From: Mojavia pulchra JT2-VF2
Lineage (GTDB): Bacteria; Cyanobacteriota; Cyanobacteriia; Cyanobacteriales; Nostocaceae
NCBI GenBank assembly: GCA_019359325.1
Contig: JAHHHN010000021.1
Coordinates: 1 to 64,000, forward strand
Length of the DNA stretch: 64,000 nt
Direction of reading: 5' to 3'
Positions 44,913-55,270 of this stretch are shown one piece after another (the first letter of the stretch is position 1; the number at the start of each line of letters is the position of its first letter). The position numbers and the translations under genes were made by a program. The notes under the pieces were generated by a model, which ran no database searches, was not told the DNA's origin, and was given only the letters and a program-made list of their open reading frames with translations.

Positions 44913-45374
44913 ATGATCAGTAAAGCTTTTGCGGCGGGTTTGAAACAATTAATGATCATTCCTGCGACCTTAATAGCAATTGGCATCAGCACAAGCGCAG
45001 CTTTTGCTCAAAATAAGCTGTACAGTCCAATTCCTTTAACTACTAGTAGTGCTGAATTTTCCGATACGCTCTCAGAGAAAGACATCCCCACAGGTCAGGG
45101 CGGATTTGCCCGTGATTATACGGTGAAGTTGAATAAGGGCGATAATTTAGCAGTTGATTTGGCATCTGACAATTTTGACAGCATTATCACACTGCTGGGG
45201 CCTAATGGCGCGACATTAGCAGAAAATGATGATGGCCCTGATGGCACTAGCAATTCCTTATTGTTTACCCGCATAGCAGAGACAGGCATCTATATTATTC
45301 GCGTCCGATCTTTTGGAGAAACTGGTGTTGGGAATTTCAAACTCAAGGTGACAAAGCTGCAACCAATGAAATAA
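44913..45374 (+). CDS. Exported pre-peptidase C-terminal (PPC) domain protein
   Basis: 154 residues from ATG 44913 (a GTG at 44895 is an alternative). A signal peptide (about 1-33: LKQLMIIPATLIAIGISTSA then FAQ) precedes one bacterial PPC domain (PF04151): FARDYTVKLNKGDNLAVDLA, DSIITLLGPNGATLAENDDG and GIYIIRVRSFGETGVGNFKL. PPC domains are secretion- and calcium-related beta-sandwiches usually attached to peptidases; here it stands alone, so it is probably a periplasmic or cell-surface accessory protein. It is monocistronic. Confidence 0.8.
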   Translation: MISKAFAAGLKQLMIIPATLIAIGISTSAAFAQNKLYSPIPLTTSSAEFSDTLSEKDIPTGQGGFARDYTVKLNKGDNLAVDLASDNFDSIITLLGPNGATLAENDDGPDGTSNSLLFTRIAETGIYIIRVRSFGETGVGNFKLKVTKLQPMK

Positions 45375-45417
45375 AGTAATCATTAATCATTGGTCTTCTT
45401 CCCTGATCTCCTCTCTT

Positions 45418-46221
45418 CTAAAGAACGGTCAGCACACAGAGAAATAGGGCTTCAGTCCACTCAACGACTGCGCCGTAAGTGTCACCTGTGTGTCCCCCTA
45501 ATTTATAATTGAACCACGCACCAGTTACAGTAGCGATCGCACTTCCAGCGATTACCATTCCTAGTGCTAAAAGTAGACGTTTGCTATCTAGCACCAAAAA
45601 TAATCCACTTAAACAAATCAACAACAGCAATCCCGGTAATAAATCTTTGTAAGAACTTATGGCTTGTTTGTGAAGCGCACCTTTGCCAGTAGGTTTGAGG
45701 TAAGGATAGCAAGCGATCGCCAACTGCTGTCCCCAACGTCCCCATCCGCAAGCAGCCATCAATATCAGCCAACGGTTTTCTTCGATATCGGTTAAGGCAG
45801 TTGTTTTTAGAAGCAATAAGGCGATCGCTGCCATAGCGCCAAATGCGCCTGTTGCACTATCTGCCATCACCTCCAGACGTCGCTCTGGATCACCTACTGC
45901 CAAACCATCAGCAGTATCCATTGTTCCGTCTAAATGCAGTCCTCCAGTAATGCCAATCCAAAGGCTTACTAATAATGCACTACGAGTTAATATTGGTATA
46001 CCCAGATCATGGATACCTATATCAAATAGTCCTAAGATTCCTCCAATCATTAACCCTACCAGCGGGGCAAGACGAGCCACCCCCGAAAATTCCAACCCTT
46101 TCACATCAGGCAAAGGAATGCTAGTATAAAATACTACAGATGCCGCAAAGTTGAGCAGCAGTTTTTTCCAACGCTGAGACTGATGCTGATGCGTCATATT
46201 ATTTATTTTTTCAAAAACCAT
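45418..46221 (-). CDS. cobS: Adenosylcobinamide-GDP ribazoletransferase
   Basis: 267 residues (an internal ATG at 46197 may be the real start). It joins adenosylcobinamide-GDP to alpha-ribazole in the last step of cobalamin synthesis, in the plasma membrane. Hallmarks: FYTSIPLP near the start, [20 protein letters not shown] with the Asp-rich metal site, [20 protein letters not shown], and [20 protein letters not shown] at the end. Six or more hydrophobic spans fit. It is monocistronic; no cobalamin riboswitch was recognised upstream. Cyanobacteria usually make pseudocobalamin, so the true lower ligand may be adenine. Confidence 0.93.
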   Translation of the reverse strand: MVFEKINNMTHQHQSQRWKKLLLNFAASVVFYTSIPLPDVKGLEFSGVARLAPLVGLMIGGILGLFDIGIHDLGIPILTRSALLVSLWIGITGGLHLDGTMDTADGLAVGDPERRLEVMADSATGAFGAMAAIALLLLKTTALTDIEENRWLILMAACGWGRWGQQLAIACYPYLKPTGKGALHKQAISSYKDLLPGLLLLICLSGLFLVLDSKRLLLALGMVIAGSAIATVTGAWFNYKLGGHTGDTYGAVVEWTEALFLCVLTVL

Positions 46222-46569
46222 TTGTACAATGAAGTTTACTTTTCTTACACAAAATGCAGAAGCAAATATTAAAGCTTTAGATAAGATTTATTCAGTGTCG
46301 AGATTCATCCAAAAAAATTTGTTATGGTACCTTCAGTAAAATTTGTAAATTTTATAATTATTTTATACAAACGTTTAATTAATTTAAAAAAGACAAAATG
46401 TTATCAAAGACAGTTTTGTTTTGTATTCTTGAACTAATAACTTAATTTAGGTTATTGGACGATCGCCCTACAAAGTTGATATTTTTTATTAAATGTAGGG
46501 AGTTCATGGCTGGTTAACTTAACTGTTTAGCTCTGTTGCACATCACCCTCGCTCATTCCCTATTTCCTT
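46222..46569. other. Divergent spacer between cobS and the next gene
   Basis: 348 AT-rich bases without an ORF. It holds both promoters and no structured element I recognise apart from a CGATCG near 46461 followed by CCCTACA. Confidence 0.4.
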
Positions 46570-47022
46570 ATGAGTCATCATCTACCCGACACCAGGATAC
46601 CAGCTCCGTGCATTATTAACACGGGGATAATTGTGAATAAGCTCGATATGCGGCGATTGCTGGCTGATTTAGGTCGAGTCCACTACATCTACACCCACGA
46701 AGGTCAGCTACAGAGCGAGGGTGATGGGGATGTGATGGAAGTGTTTGCCAATCCGCAACGGTCTACTTTAGTTGCTAATCATGCGCTTTATCTCAATGTC
46801 CATAGTTTTGATTACCTGGAACTGAAACAGTCTCTGCAACAAGAAACCTACTTTGATTTGATGCAAGAAGGGATGTGTTTGCGGTTAATTCCCCTCTCAA
46901 CTCCCTTGCAAGAGCGCAGAGAGCGGAATTTGAATGTCAGTGCAATAGAAGCGATGATGGAGCAAGTACTTTCAGCTAAATGGGATGCAGAAATTGATGA
47001 CGACACTTCTGATTCGTTCTAA
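46570..47022 (+). CDS. Conserved cyanobacterial hypothetical protein upstream of tgt
   Basis: 150 residues, no signal peptide or membrane segment. An N-terminal stretch IPAPCIINTGIIVNKLDMRR, an alpha/beta body (GRVHYIYTHEGQLQSEGDGD; YLNVHSFDYLELKQSLQQET) and an acidic end (DAEIDDDTSDSF). I recognise it only as a conserved cyanobacterial protein. It precedes tgt by 141 bases on the same strand. Function unknown. Confidence 0.6.
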   Translation: MSHHLPDTRIPAPCIINTGIIVNKLDMRRLLADLGRVHYIYTHEGQLQSEGDGDVMEVFANPQRSTLVANHALYLNVHSFDYLELKQSLQQETYFDLMQEGMCLRLIPLSTPLQERRERNLNVSAIEAMMEQVLSAKWDAEIDDDTSDSF

Positions 47023-47141
47023 TTAGCAACTAAATCAAATAATTTTGAGGAAATTGGTAATAGGTAATGAGTAATTGGTGATGGCATGACACACCAATTA
47101 CCAATACCCGTTACCATTCTTGATGTGAGTCTAAAATTTAG

Positions 47142-48266
<1,125 letters not shown>

Positions 48267-48340
48267 AAGATGAAGACTGAGGGAGATGAGATAGAGGAGT
48301 GTTTAAGCAGTCACCATTTTCTTGTAAAATAAATTATCGG

Positions 48341-48590
48341 CTGTAATTACAGTCCCGAACGCCAAAACCAAGCGTCAAACTCAATATTTCTGCCTTGGGA
48401 AGCAGGGCGGCTGCCTGGGTTCTAGTCTGACTAGATCAAGGTCTAAAGACCAGAGACGCTGTGTAAGACTCAGATCGGGATCGTCTTAAGTGACGAACAC
48501 TCTTGTAGTGTACCTAACAGAGCAACGGCGAATGAGACAGGAAGCTCCTACCATACGCAAAGCGTTGGTTGTGGGTACTTCACGATACAT
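48341..48590 (+). ncRNA. Structured non-coding segment; possible orphan transposon-associated RNA
   Basis: Between tgt and psbK lies a ~250-base GC-richer tract without a frame. Stems seen: CTGTAATTACAG (48341-48352 palindrome), CTAGTC/GACTAG (48422-48434), GGTC-TAAA-GACC, TCGTC/GACGA, ACACT/AGTGT, and a 3' hairpin GAAGCTCCTACCA ... TGGTTGTGGGTACTTC. The 3' hairpin resembles the right end of IS200/IS605-type elements, and the preceding stem-rich scaffold recalls the RNA that accompanies tnpB/iscB genes. No transposase or nuclease gene is attached. It could also be an uncharacterised cyanobacterial sRNA. The strand is inferred from the 3' hairpin. Confidence 0.4.
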
Positions 48591-48633
48591 CTCAATTATA
48601 AAAGCTGTGTTGGATAGGTGGATTTAAAGGAAT

Positions 48634-48771
48634 ATGGAAGCAGCACTGTTGTTAGCTAAATTGCCTGAAGCTTACCAAATTTTTGACCCTTTGGTAGATG
48701 TTCTCCCAGTAATACCCGTTTTCTTCTTGTTACTTGCTTTCGTTTGGCAAGCGGCAGTTGGATTTAGGTAA
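48634..48771 (+). CDS. psbK: Photosystem II protein K
   Basis: 45 residues. The N-terminal leader [17 protein letters not shown] is cleaved in mature PsbK; the core [20 protein letters not shown] and WQAAVGFR is the PsbK helix with its C-terminal Trp/Arg pair. PsbK is a single-span PSII core subunit near CP43 involved in dimer stability. AAAGG sits 3 to 5 bases from the ATG. A strong terminator at 48921 may close its transcript. The gene order tgt-psbK is common in cyanobacteria. Confidence 0.95.
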
Positions 48772-48920
48772 GTTAATAAAGACCTTTGCCATCTCATGAA
48801 ATGCTCCACAGGCTTATAGTCTGTCTAAACAAGCTTTTTTTGTGTAGCCCCATCCTTTTCTAGGTTGTGGGCTTTTAGCGAAGGTATTATTCATCTAATT
48901 TTTTAATCTTTACTTTTCTG

Positions 48921-48950
48921 GGACAGGTATTTTACCTGTCCTATTTTTTT
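48921..48950 (+). terminator. Strong intrinsic terminator after psbK
   Basis: Arms GGACAGGTA/TACCTGTCC with a TTT loop followed by TATTTTTTT. It is a textbook rho-independent terminator, 150 bases beyond psbK. Confidence 0.85.
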
Positions 48951-49079
48951 GCATATCTTCTTTCTAATTTTTGATATTTCTTAATGTTTTGCAATAAATT
49001 AATATAAGCTAAGTTAGTATATCAAGCTCGGTTAGCAAAGAGCCAAAAACTACGCTTAAAATTACTAAAGGTATCAGCT

Positions 49080-49376
49080 ATGGGTAATATCAACTTCGTT
49101 AAAGAAAAAAAAGAAATAGTAGCAGCAGATGGTGCGAATCTCCGGCTGAAAGCAATGCAAAATGGCATTGATATCTATACATTGTTCGGCAAAATGACTA
49201 ATTGCGGCGGCTATGGTCAGTGTGGTACTTGCATAGTCGAGATAGTTGAAGGCATAGAGAATCTATCTCCCCGCACAGATGTAGAAAACCAGAAATTGAA
49301 GAAAAAGCCCGAAAATTACCGTCTTGCCTGTCAAGCTTTAGTAAATGGGCCAGTAAGCGTCATCACTAAGCCTTAG
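49080..49376 (+). CDS. 2Fe-2S ferredoxin-type protein
   Basis: 98 residues. The cluster motif is [13 protein letters not shown] (C-x5-C-x2-C) plus a distal Cys in RLACQALV, the adrenodoxin/plant-type spacing; the N-terminal [20 protein letters not shown] is the usual beta-grasp strand-helix. It is probably a soluble electron carrier for a dedicated oxidoreductase; not the main photosynthetic ferredoxin, which has C-x4-C. It lies between psbK and psbM, with psbM 117 bases downstream. Confidence 0.85.
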   Translation: MGNINFVKEKKEIVAADGANLRLKAMQNGIDIYTLFGKMTNCGGYGQCGTCIVEIVEGIENLSPRTDVENQKLKKKPENYRLACQALVNGPVSVITKP

Positions 49377-49493
49377 CTTTTTAGACAATTCCTCGCGTGG
49401 TCAACATTTGCAGCAAAAAATTTGGGCAAACTCTGTCATCGATGATGCTATTCTAATGTTGTTGACTGGAAATTTAAGAGAGGCTTTCTTGCC

Positions 49494-49610
49494 ATGCAAG
49501 TTAATGAGCTGGGGTTCGTAGCGAGCATTCTGTTCGTACTAGTTCCCTCTGTATTTTTGATAATTCTGTACATCCAAACTGCCAGCCGCGAAGGTAAAAA
49601 AGATAGTTAA
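49494..49610 (+). CDS. psbM: Photosystem II protein M
   Basis: 38 residues: [20 protein letters not shown], then [18 protein letters not shown]. It is the canonical PsbM, a single-span PSII dimer-interface subunit. It is preceded by GAGAGG 13 bases upstream and followed by a strong hairpin terminator at 49632. Too short for ordinary ORF calling. Confidence 0.95.
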   Translation: MQVNELGFVASILFVLVPSVFLIILYIQTASREGKKDS

Positions 49611-49631
49611 TACGTTGTCTATAAAATAAAG

Positions 49632-49661
49632 AACCCCTACACCTGTGGTGCAGGGGTTTTT
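49632..49661 (+). terminator. Terminator after psbM
   Basis: AACCCCT-A-CACC and GGTG-C-AGGGGTT arms with a TGT loop followed by TTTATTTATC. It also precedes the minus-strand stress-protein stop at 49691, so it is convergent/bidirectional. Confidence 0.8.
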
Positions 49662-49690
49662 ATTTATCAACCGCTAAATCTATTGTGACT

Positions 49691-50542
49691 TTAAGCAACA
49701 GTTCGTGCCAACAACACAGGACAACTAGCATTGACTCGAACGTAGTCGGATAAAGAAGCGCCGACTAGCCGATCTATATCTACAAAACTCTTAGCTACCG
49801 ATGGACGTCGATCTGGAGATCCCAGCAATAATAAATCTGCGTTCAACTCCTCTGCCAAGCGACAAATTTCTTCGCCTGGTTTGCCACTGCTGGTAAAACA
49901 ACGAGCTCGCACCCCTAATTTTTCAGCTTCTGCAACTGCTTTTGCTAAAACTGAATTTTTGTCAGGGATAACTTCGTTAACTTCAGATGATTTGCCACGC
50001 AAATCTGTAGTAATATTTGCCAGAAGTAACTGACCACCTGGAATACCTTGCAGCAAGAACAAAGCCAAGTTCAAGCAATGTTTTGCGGCATCAGAGTTAT
50101 CCATCGCTACCATAACGCGGTTAATTCTTTTGACATAAATGTCATCTTTTACCAACAACATGGGGCGAGAAGACAATTGGAAAACATACTGACTAACTGA
50201 GTTCGATAAAATTGATTGCAGTCGCTTGAGTCCGCGTGAACCCATGATAATTAAGTCAGCATCAATTTCGTCAGCTACCTGACAAACAACATCTTTAGGA
50301 TCTCCTTGCCGCAGAATCGAAGACACCTGGCTCGGATCTAAATTCAAAGACTGAATAGCATTAGCTAGTATCTTGCCACCTTCTTCCCACTTAGCTGTCA
50401 TAGCAGCAGCTGTAGATTGCCCAGGAACCACGTGCAAAACGGTAACTTTTGCACTTTGAATTGATGGCATTTCTTTCAACGTTTTGAGCATTTCTTCCGC
50501 ATGTCCCAATCCAGAGACAGCCAGCAGAATTTTCTCTATCAT
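49691..50542 (-). CDS. Universal stress protein with tandem Usp domains
   Basis: 283 residues, two UspA-like Rossmann domains in tandem (about 1-140 and 150-280). Domain 1 starts MIEKILLAVSGLGHAEEMLK and has ADLIIMGSRGLKRLQSILSN then SVSQYVFQLSS; domain 2 starts INRVMVAMDNSDAAKHCLNL and ends DYVRVNASCPVLLAR. The ATP-binding G-x-x-G-x9-G(S/T) motif is intact in the first half (GSRGLKRL...SNS) and modified in the second (GSPDRRPSVAK). It is soluble, probably stress-induced. It is convergent with psbM. Confidence 0.88.
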   Translation of the reverse strand: MIEKILLAVSGLGHAEEMLKTLKEMPSIQSAKVTVLHVVPGQSTAAAMTAKWEEGGKILANAIQSLNLDPSQVSSILRQGDPKDVVCQVADEIDADLIIMGSRGLKRLQSILSNSVSQYVFQLSSRPMLLVKDDIYVKRINRVMVAMDNSDAAKHCLNLALFLLQGIPGGQLLLANITTDLRGKSSEVNEVIPDKNSVLAKAVAEAEKLGVRARCFTSSGKPGEEICRLAEELNADLLLLGSPDRRPSVAKSFVDIDRLVGASLSDYVRVNASCPVLLARTVA

Positions 50543-51129
50543 CTTACGTCTTGTTGTTAAGGTTGCTTTGGTTTTTGCTCTTAGTGATTAGTTCAGCCAG
50601 GATTTGTACCACCTTGCTGAACAACCTAGTAAGTTATTTGCACAAGTAAAATCAACAGTTAATAATCAACATCATATTTATTTATGACATTGAAATATAA
50701 ACTTTCCCTTGAAGTTGTGATGTTTACTTGCATTTAGTTACTTAAGTTTTCAACTAGGCTTCGATGATTAAGCATACTCTCAATTTAGCCTGATAAACTT
50801 AATGAATTATGATATTAGTTATTATTTTTAATCTATATTAACTTTTGTTCATTAAAAAGTAGTTAAGTATTGCAAACTTGCTATTAAAAAAATTAGATAA
50901 ATTATAGCATTTTTCCTAAAAATTAATTATTTTCCAGTAACTTTTAACGATAAAAAGTTACGCTATAGAGACTTTTTATTTATTTCAATTAGAAATTTTT
51001 ATAGCAATCATAAATAGTATGTAAAGACCGTGATTCACACTCGACTGTTATGTGTCAAGTTTTAACAGTTAAATATGATTGCTATTCACACCTCGCGCCA
51101 AAAATATAATTTATTTTTGTGTATTTCAT
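50543..51129. other. AT-rich spacer
   Basis: About 590 bases, very AT-rich with no frame or recognised element; it includes the stress-protein promoter. Confidence 0.4.
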
Positions 51130-52035
51130 CTATCTCGATGGTGAGATAGGAACTGATTTTAGCTGAAGATAGTTTTGCAGCAGTGGCTGTTGGGCAATAG
51201 TCTCTAAATTTACTTGTGTGAGTAAGCTTACCCAAGTATTTAATAGAGTAGTATCAGAAGGTTGAGCAGTACGTAAATCAGCTACAGTTGAAAGCAAATC
51301 AAACCACAAACCTTGTTCGGCATAGACCAAAATGCGATCGCGCTGACTTATTTGCTGTAATTTATTAGCCACATTTGGATTAATTGCAACTCGTTGAACC
51401 CAACCATCTACAGTCATCATAGACCGAGGCGAAGTATCCTGGGGATTACAGATGATCGATACAGACCATTGGTAAAGTTGATTGATTGCTAAAGGCGGAA
51501 CATTTGAATTACTAGGTAGGGTGAGGCTTGAGATCCCAGCTGCCCTGTTAGGAATGAAAGTTGTATCATATACCAGAGTATCCTGTTGCGTTTGCTCATT
51601 TACCTGATATAGAGAAAACTTTACCCGGTGAGCCTTATTTGTGGGTGTATACCAGAAAAAACGGGGATAGGCAGCAGTTGTCAATCCCAAATTAGTTGGC
51701 GGTAGTAGTAAAGTTAAAGTTGGTATCTCGCTAGAACTAGAAATACAAGTATTTGGCCCACGTGTACCCCCAACTTCCCGACGTCCTGGTAGACCCCGGT
51801 CAGGAATATTGACTTTCACATCTCCATTCTGGTTTTTACTGTTATCCCTTGGGTTGGGTTGACCTGGTGTTGGCTGGTTTGAGTTATGTACTTGTCCCAG
51901 CACAGGTAAACTACAGTGAAGTAAACTCAAAACTGTTAGACAAATAGTGCTAACTAGCCAACCAGTCCTTTCTCTTGGCATTTTTAGTGGAGAGATACCG
52001 GAGCTATTGACAATTGTTAATTTGGTAAGTTTCAT
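51130..52035 (-). CDS. DUF928 exported protein
   Basis: About 301 residues from ATG 52035 (an earlier in-frame ATG at 52110 is less likely). A signal segment (about 20-47) precedes a Pro/Asn/Arg-rich linker (NQPTPGQPNPRDNSKNQNGD) and the DUF928 core (about 95-290): EIPTLTLLLPPTNLGLTTAA, YPRFFWYTPTNKAHRVKFSL and LAINQLYQWSVSIICNPQDT. DUF928 proteins are cyanobacterial, often next to CHASE2 or CHAT-domain proteins in surface/extracellular systems; none is present here. It is divergent from the CAP gene. Confidence 0.8.
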   Translation of the reverse strand: MKLTKLTIVNSSGISPLKMPRERTGWLVSTICLTVLSLLHCSLPVLGQVHNSNQPTPGQPNPRDNSKNQNGDVKVNIPDRGLPGRREVGGTRGPNTCISSSSEIPTLTLLLPPTNLGLTTAAYPRFFWYTPTNKAHRVKFSLYQVNEQTQQDTLVYDTTFIPNRAAGISSLTLPSNSNVPPLAINQLYQWSVSIICNPQDTSPRSMMTVDGWVQRVAINPNVANKLQQISQRDRILVYAEQGLWFDLLSTVADLRTAQPSDTTLLNTWVSLLTQVNLETIAQQPLLQNYLQLKSVPISPSR

Positions 52036-52388
52036 CGTTATGATGATACAGCTAGCAACTCGCCATTTCAAGGTAAGCCTTGAGTATAAATAGCTAAAGC
52101 ACTTTTTCACGTTAGATCAGCATCATTCACACTGGCTTTTGAATAGTACGGCTGAACCAAACATTGCTCTTTACATTTTATTGTAGAAAAAGCTACAGCA
52201 GATTATTGAATGAAAATTGTAAAATTCAGAGTTTTAACACTGAAGAGCAAAGATTTATTTGTTAACCTGTTGTGTTAATCTGCGTTTTTACACATTAAAT
52301 TTTGTGCTTCCAATTAATAAAATTTACTAGCCTGCATTGTATTTAACTAAATAAAAGTCAACATTACAGAAAAAATGTGAGGTAATGA
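52036..52388. other. Divergent spacer DUF928/CAP
   Basis: 353 AT-rich bases; contains both promoters. No other element. Confidence 0.4.
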
Positions 52389-53096
52389 ATGCGTTGCCTG
52401 ATTAGATTTTGCGTATTTTTGCCCTTTGCCCTGATAACGAATTACTCTGACCAAATGCTTTCATCTAAACTTTTGGCAGCCAAACCTACTCCACCTTTAG
52501 TTCAAACAGCCAGTCCGACTTTGTTAACCAAGGCAAGTTACCTCTCACTATTAGAACAACAGGTAATTGATGAAACTAACAAAGTAAGGTCAAATCCTAA
52601 GTCATATTTGCCTATTTTGGAAAACTATAGAAAGCGCTTCCAAGGTAACCGAGTCAAAATCTCTAATAATACTTATTTGCTGACTCAAGAAGGGGTAAAA
52701 GCAGTTGATGAAGCGATCGCTTTTCTCAAGTCAGCTCGTCCTATAGGAGTGTTGGGTGCATCTCAAGGTATGTCTTTGGGTGCTAGAGATCATGTCAAGG
52801 ATCAGGGCCCCAAAGGTGCAATAGGTCACCAAGGTAGCGATGGTAGCAACCCTGCTATTCGGATCAATCGCTATGGTAAATGGCTAACCACCGCAGGGGA
52901 AAACATTAGTTATGGCCCTAGCACCCCCCAAGAGATCGTCATGCAGTTAATTATTGATGATGGAGTACGCGATCGCGGTCATAGAAAAAATATCTTTAAC
53001 AGCGCTTTCAAAGTTGCGGGTGTTGCTTATGGAACTCACAAATTATACAGAACAATATGCGTAATTAATTATGCCGGAGGATATCGAGAAAAATAA
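52389..53096 (+). CDS. CAP (SCP/PR-1) domain exported protein 1
   Basis: 235 residues with an N-terminal hydrophobic segment ([20 protein letters not shown]) as signal peptide. A CAP domain follows (about 55-232) with the family's cleft residues: [10 protein letters not shown] (first His), TAGENISYG (Glu) and [10 protein letters not shown] (second His). The tail [13 protein letters not shown] fits the C-terminal strand. CAP proteins are secreted, fold as alpha-beta-alpha sandwiches and bind ligands or act as proteases. A second copy follows 183 bases later. Confidence 0.85.
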   Translation: MRCLIRFCVFLPFALITNYSDQMLSSKLLAAKPTPPLVQTASPTLLTKASYLSLLEQQVIDETNKVRSNPKSYLPILENYRKRFQGNRVKISNNTYLLTQEGVKAVDEAIAFLKSARPIGVLGASQGMSLGARDHVKDQGPKGAIGHQGSDGSNPAIRINRYGKWLTTAGENISYGPSTPQEIVMQLIIDDGVRDRGHRKNIFNSAFKVAGVAYGTHKLYRTICVINYAGGYREK

Positions 53097-53278
53097 ATTT
53101 AATCAAAAATTTCCGATTTATTCCGAAAAATTGTGCTGGTTTCTTGAAGCTATATGTATAATGCAAAATTTTACTGTTTTGAAGATTTTAGGTACTCTAA
53201 AATCCAAAATTTTATGGCTAGTTCCTCCTAAATTGTGAGGTAATTGCTCGATAGGACGCGATTGGGGACGTTCCAGAA

Positions 53279-53887
53279 ATGCTGCAAATAAATGCTTATG
53301 GATTAGAACAGAGAAATACCTTATCACTATCACCTTTGGAAAAACAAGTGATAGTGGAAATGAACAAAGTGCGGACAAATCCAACTGCATATCTGCAAAT
53401 TTTAGAAACCTGGAAACAGCGCTTTCAAGGTAACCAAGTCAGAATTTATGAGCAGGTTTATTTACAAACTCAAGAAGGAGTAAAAGCAGTTAATGAGGCG
53501 ATCGCATTCCTCAAATCAGTCCATCCTGTGAAAGTGTTAAATGTATCTCAAGGAATATCTTTGGGCGCTAGGGATCATGTTCAAGACCAAGGCCCTAAAG
53601 GTACGACAGGTCACTATGGTAGCGATGATAGTGATCCTTTTACTCGCATCGACCGATATGGAAGTTGGCAAATCACCGCAGCCGAAAACATCAGCTATGG
53701 TTTTTATACACCTCAAGATATCATTATGCAGTTAATTATTGATGATGGTGTGCCGTCACGCGGTCATCGAGAAAATATCTTTAACTCTGCTTTTAAAGTT
53801 ACAGGTGTTGCTTTTGGTATTCACGCTACCTATAGGCAGATGTGTGTGATTACCTATGCTGGAGGATATCAAGAGAAGTCGTTATAA
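53279..53887 (+). CDS. CAP domain protein 2, without signal peptide
   Basis: 202 residues, a tandem paralogue of the previous gene with the same spaced motifs: [39 protein letters not shown] and [10 protein letters not shown]. Conservation is high through the CAP domain. It starts [20 protein letters not shown], so the secretory leader of copy 1 is lost or replaced; the intergenic 183 bases contain no in-frame leader I can join. Copy 2 may be cytoplasmic, dead, or have a leaderless role. The spare-copy state suggests recent tandem duplication. Confidence 0.8.
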   Translation: MLQINAYGLEQRNTLSLSPLEKQVIVEMNKVRTNPTAYLQILETWKQRFQGNQVRIYEQVYLQTQEGVKAVNEAIAFLKSVHPVKVLNVSQGISLGARDHVQDQGPKGTTGHYGSDDSDPFTRIDRYGSWQITAAENISYGFYTPQDIIMQLIIDDGVPSRGHRENIFNSAFKVTGVAFGIHATYRQMCVITYAGGYQEKSL

Positions 53888-53955
53888 TTCTTCGCTTCTA
53901 GCTATATGACACAATTGAAAGAACAATTTTTCAGTAGACAGGAGAACAGTAAGTT

Positions 53956-54807
53956 ATGGGCAGCCATAGTTATCCCACTGCTGGTGCTGCAACTCTGAAC
54001 GTCTACGTCCAAGGTCAAGGATTCCCTATTTTAGCTTTACACGGTCATCCTGGTTCTGGTCGGAGTCTTTCTGTTTTTACAAATCACTTATCACGACGGT
54101 ATCAAACTTTTGCCCCTGATTTGCGGGGATATGGCAAAAGTCGCGTTAACAGCAATTTTGATATGCAAGACCATCTAAATGACCTAGAAGCCCTGTTAGA
54201 CCGCTTTCAGATTGAGAAATGCCTAGTTTTAGGTTGGTCACTAGGTGGCATTCTAGGGATGGAATTGGCATTACGCCTGCCACAGCGCGTCACTGGGCTA
54301 ATTTTGGTGGCCACAGCAGCAAGACCTCGTGGAAATCATCCCCCAATTTCTTGGCAGGATAACCTTTACACTGGTGTTGCGGCGCTATTAAACTGTATCA
54401 AACCAAGTTGGCAGTGGAATATTGAGGCTTTTGGTAAGCGATCGCTCTTTCGCTACCTAATTCAACAACATACACCTATGGCATACAGTTATATCGCTCA
54501 GGACGCTGTACCAGCCTATTGGCAAACGTCCCGTGCGGCTACTCGTGCCCTATATACTGCAATTCGATCTGGTTACAACAGACTTACAGATTTGTGGCAA
54601 ATTGAATGCCCAAGCCTGGTACTTGCTGGTGAACAAGACCGTCATATCACAGCTGATTCCAGCTTAGAAACTGCTCGACACCTCAAAAATTCTCAGTGGC
54701 GATGTTACTCTAATGCCGCTCATCTTTTTCCGTGGGAAATTACCCAACAGGTACTGAGCGACATTGACTGCTGGCTCGACGAGCATCCGCAAGTGGTCAG
54801 ATTTTGA
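53956..54807 (+). CDS. Alpha/beta hydrolase
   Basis: 283 residues. The fold is clear: the oxyanion-side HGHPGSGRS near residue 29, the nucleophile elbow GWSLGGILG with Ser at about 97, a cap region (about 120-215), and the late acid/His pair: LAGEQDRHITADSSLETARH (Asp) and NAAHLFPWE (His). This is typical of 280-residue serine hydrolases (esterase, haloperoxidase or C-C hydrolase); the substrate cannot be read. GGAG lies 14 bases before the ATG. It is independent of neighbours. Confidence 0.87.
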   Translation: MGSHSYPTAGAATLNVYVQGQGFPILALHGHPGSGRSLSVFTNHLSRRYQTFAPDLRGYGKSRVNSNFDMQDHLNDLEALLDRFQIEKCLVLGWSLGGILGMELALRLPQRVTGLILVATAARPRGNHPPISWQDNLYTGVAALLNCIKPSWQWNIEAFGKRSLFRYLIQQHTPMAYSYIAQDAVPAYWQTSRAATRALYTAIRSGYNRLTDLWQIECPSLVLAGEQDRHITADSSLETARHLKNSQWRCYSNAAHLFPWEITQQVLSDIDCWLDEHPQVVRF

Positions 54808-54871
54808 AGTTCCAAATTTTGCCATCGTTCCCTGACTAAGCTGAAGAACCATGATTGCCTTGAGAATTTGA

Positions 54872-55174
54872 TTACATTTGACCGCTAAAGGCAGGCTTTA
54901 CTTTGCGGTCAATCCTTTCCCCCAAGTCTTCGGCAATGGTCAAAGAATCTGGTTTACAACGCTTTATATTTACGACAATGCCCTGTGCGCCTTCCATCTC
55001 CAAATCTTCCACATAGCCTTTGAGGGCCACTTTGGCATCTGAAGAATTCAGAAATGGGCCAAAGTAGTATGTACAACGGGGGCTATGTGTCACAATCTCT
55101 ACCCACCAAGCCAAGCCGAAGTTGTTGATTGTACTAATCAACGTTTCCTTGAGAGTATCCCAAATGGTTTTCAT
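54872..55174 (-). CDS. DUF1816 protein
   Basis: 100 residues of the cyanobacterial DUF1816 family. It begins MKTIWDTLKETLISTINNFG, then LAWWVEIVTHSPRCTYYFGP, FLNSSDAKVALKGYVEDLEM, and ends in a basic tail. The TYYFGPF...Y.EDL pattern recalls small phycobilisome-linker (CpcD-like) proteins, and the family is sometimes associated with photosynthesis, but no function is proven. It is in tail-to-tail orientation with the hydrolase gene. Confidence 0.8.
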   Translation of the reverse strand: MKTIWDTLKETLISTINNFGLAWWVEIVTHSPRCTYYFGPFLNSSDAKVALKGYVEDLEMEGAQGIVVNIKRCKPDSLTIAEDLGERIDRKVKPAFSGQM

Positions 55175-55270
55175 GGTAGTTGCCGATTTATGAATGAGGT
55201 ACTGGTTATTAAACGGTATTTTGCTGTTTTTTTTGCTTTACATTTCTTTATACTCTTTCGCTCTTATTTT

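Noticed and set aside
48341-48590. tRNA, rnpB or 6S RNA
   Set aside because: No cloverleaf, no conserved rnpB cores, and not the usual 6S pattern that I know.
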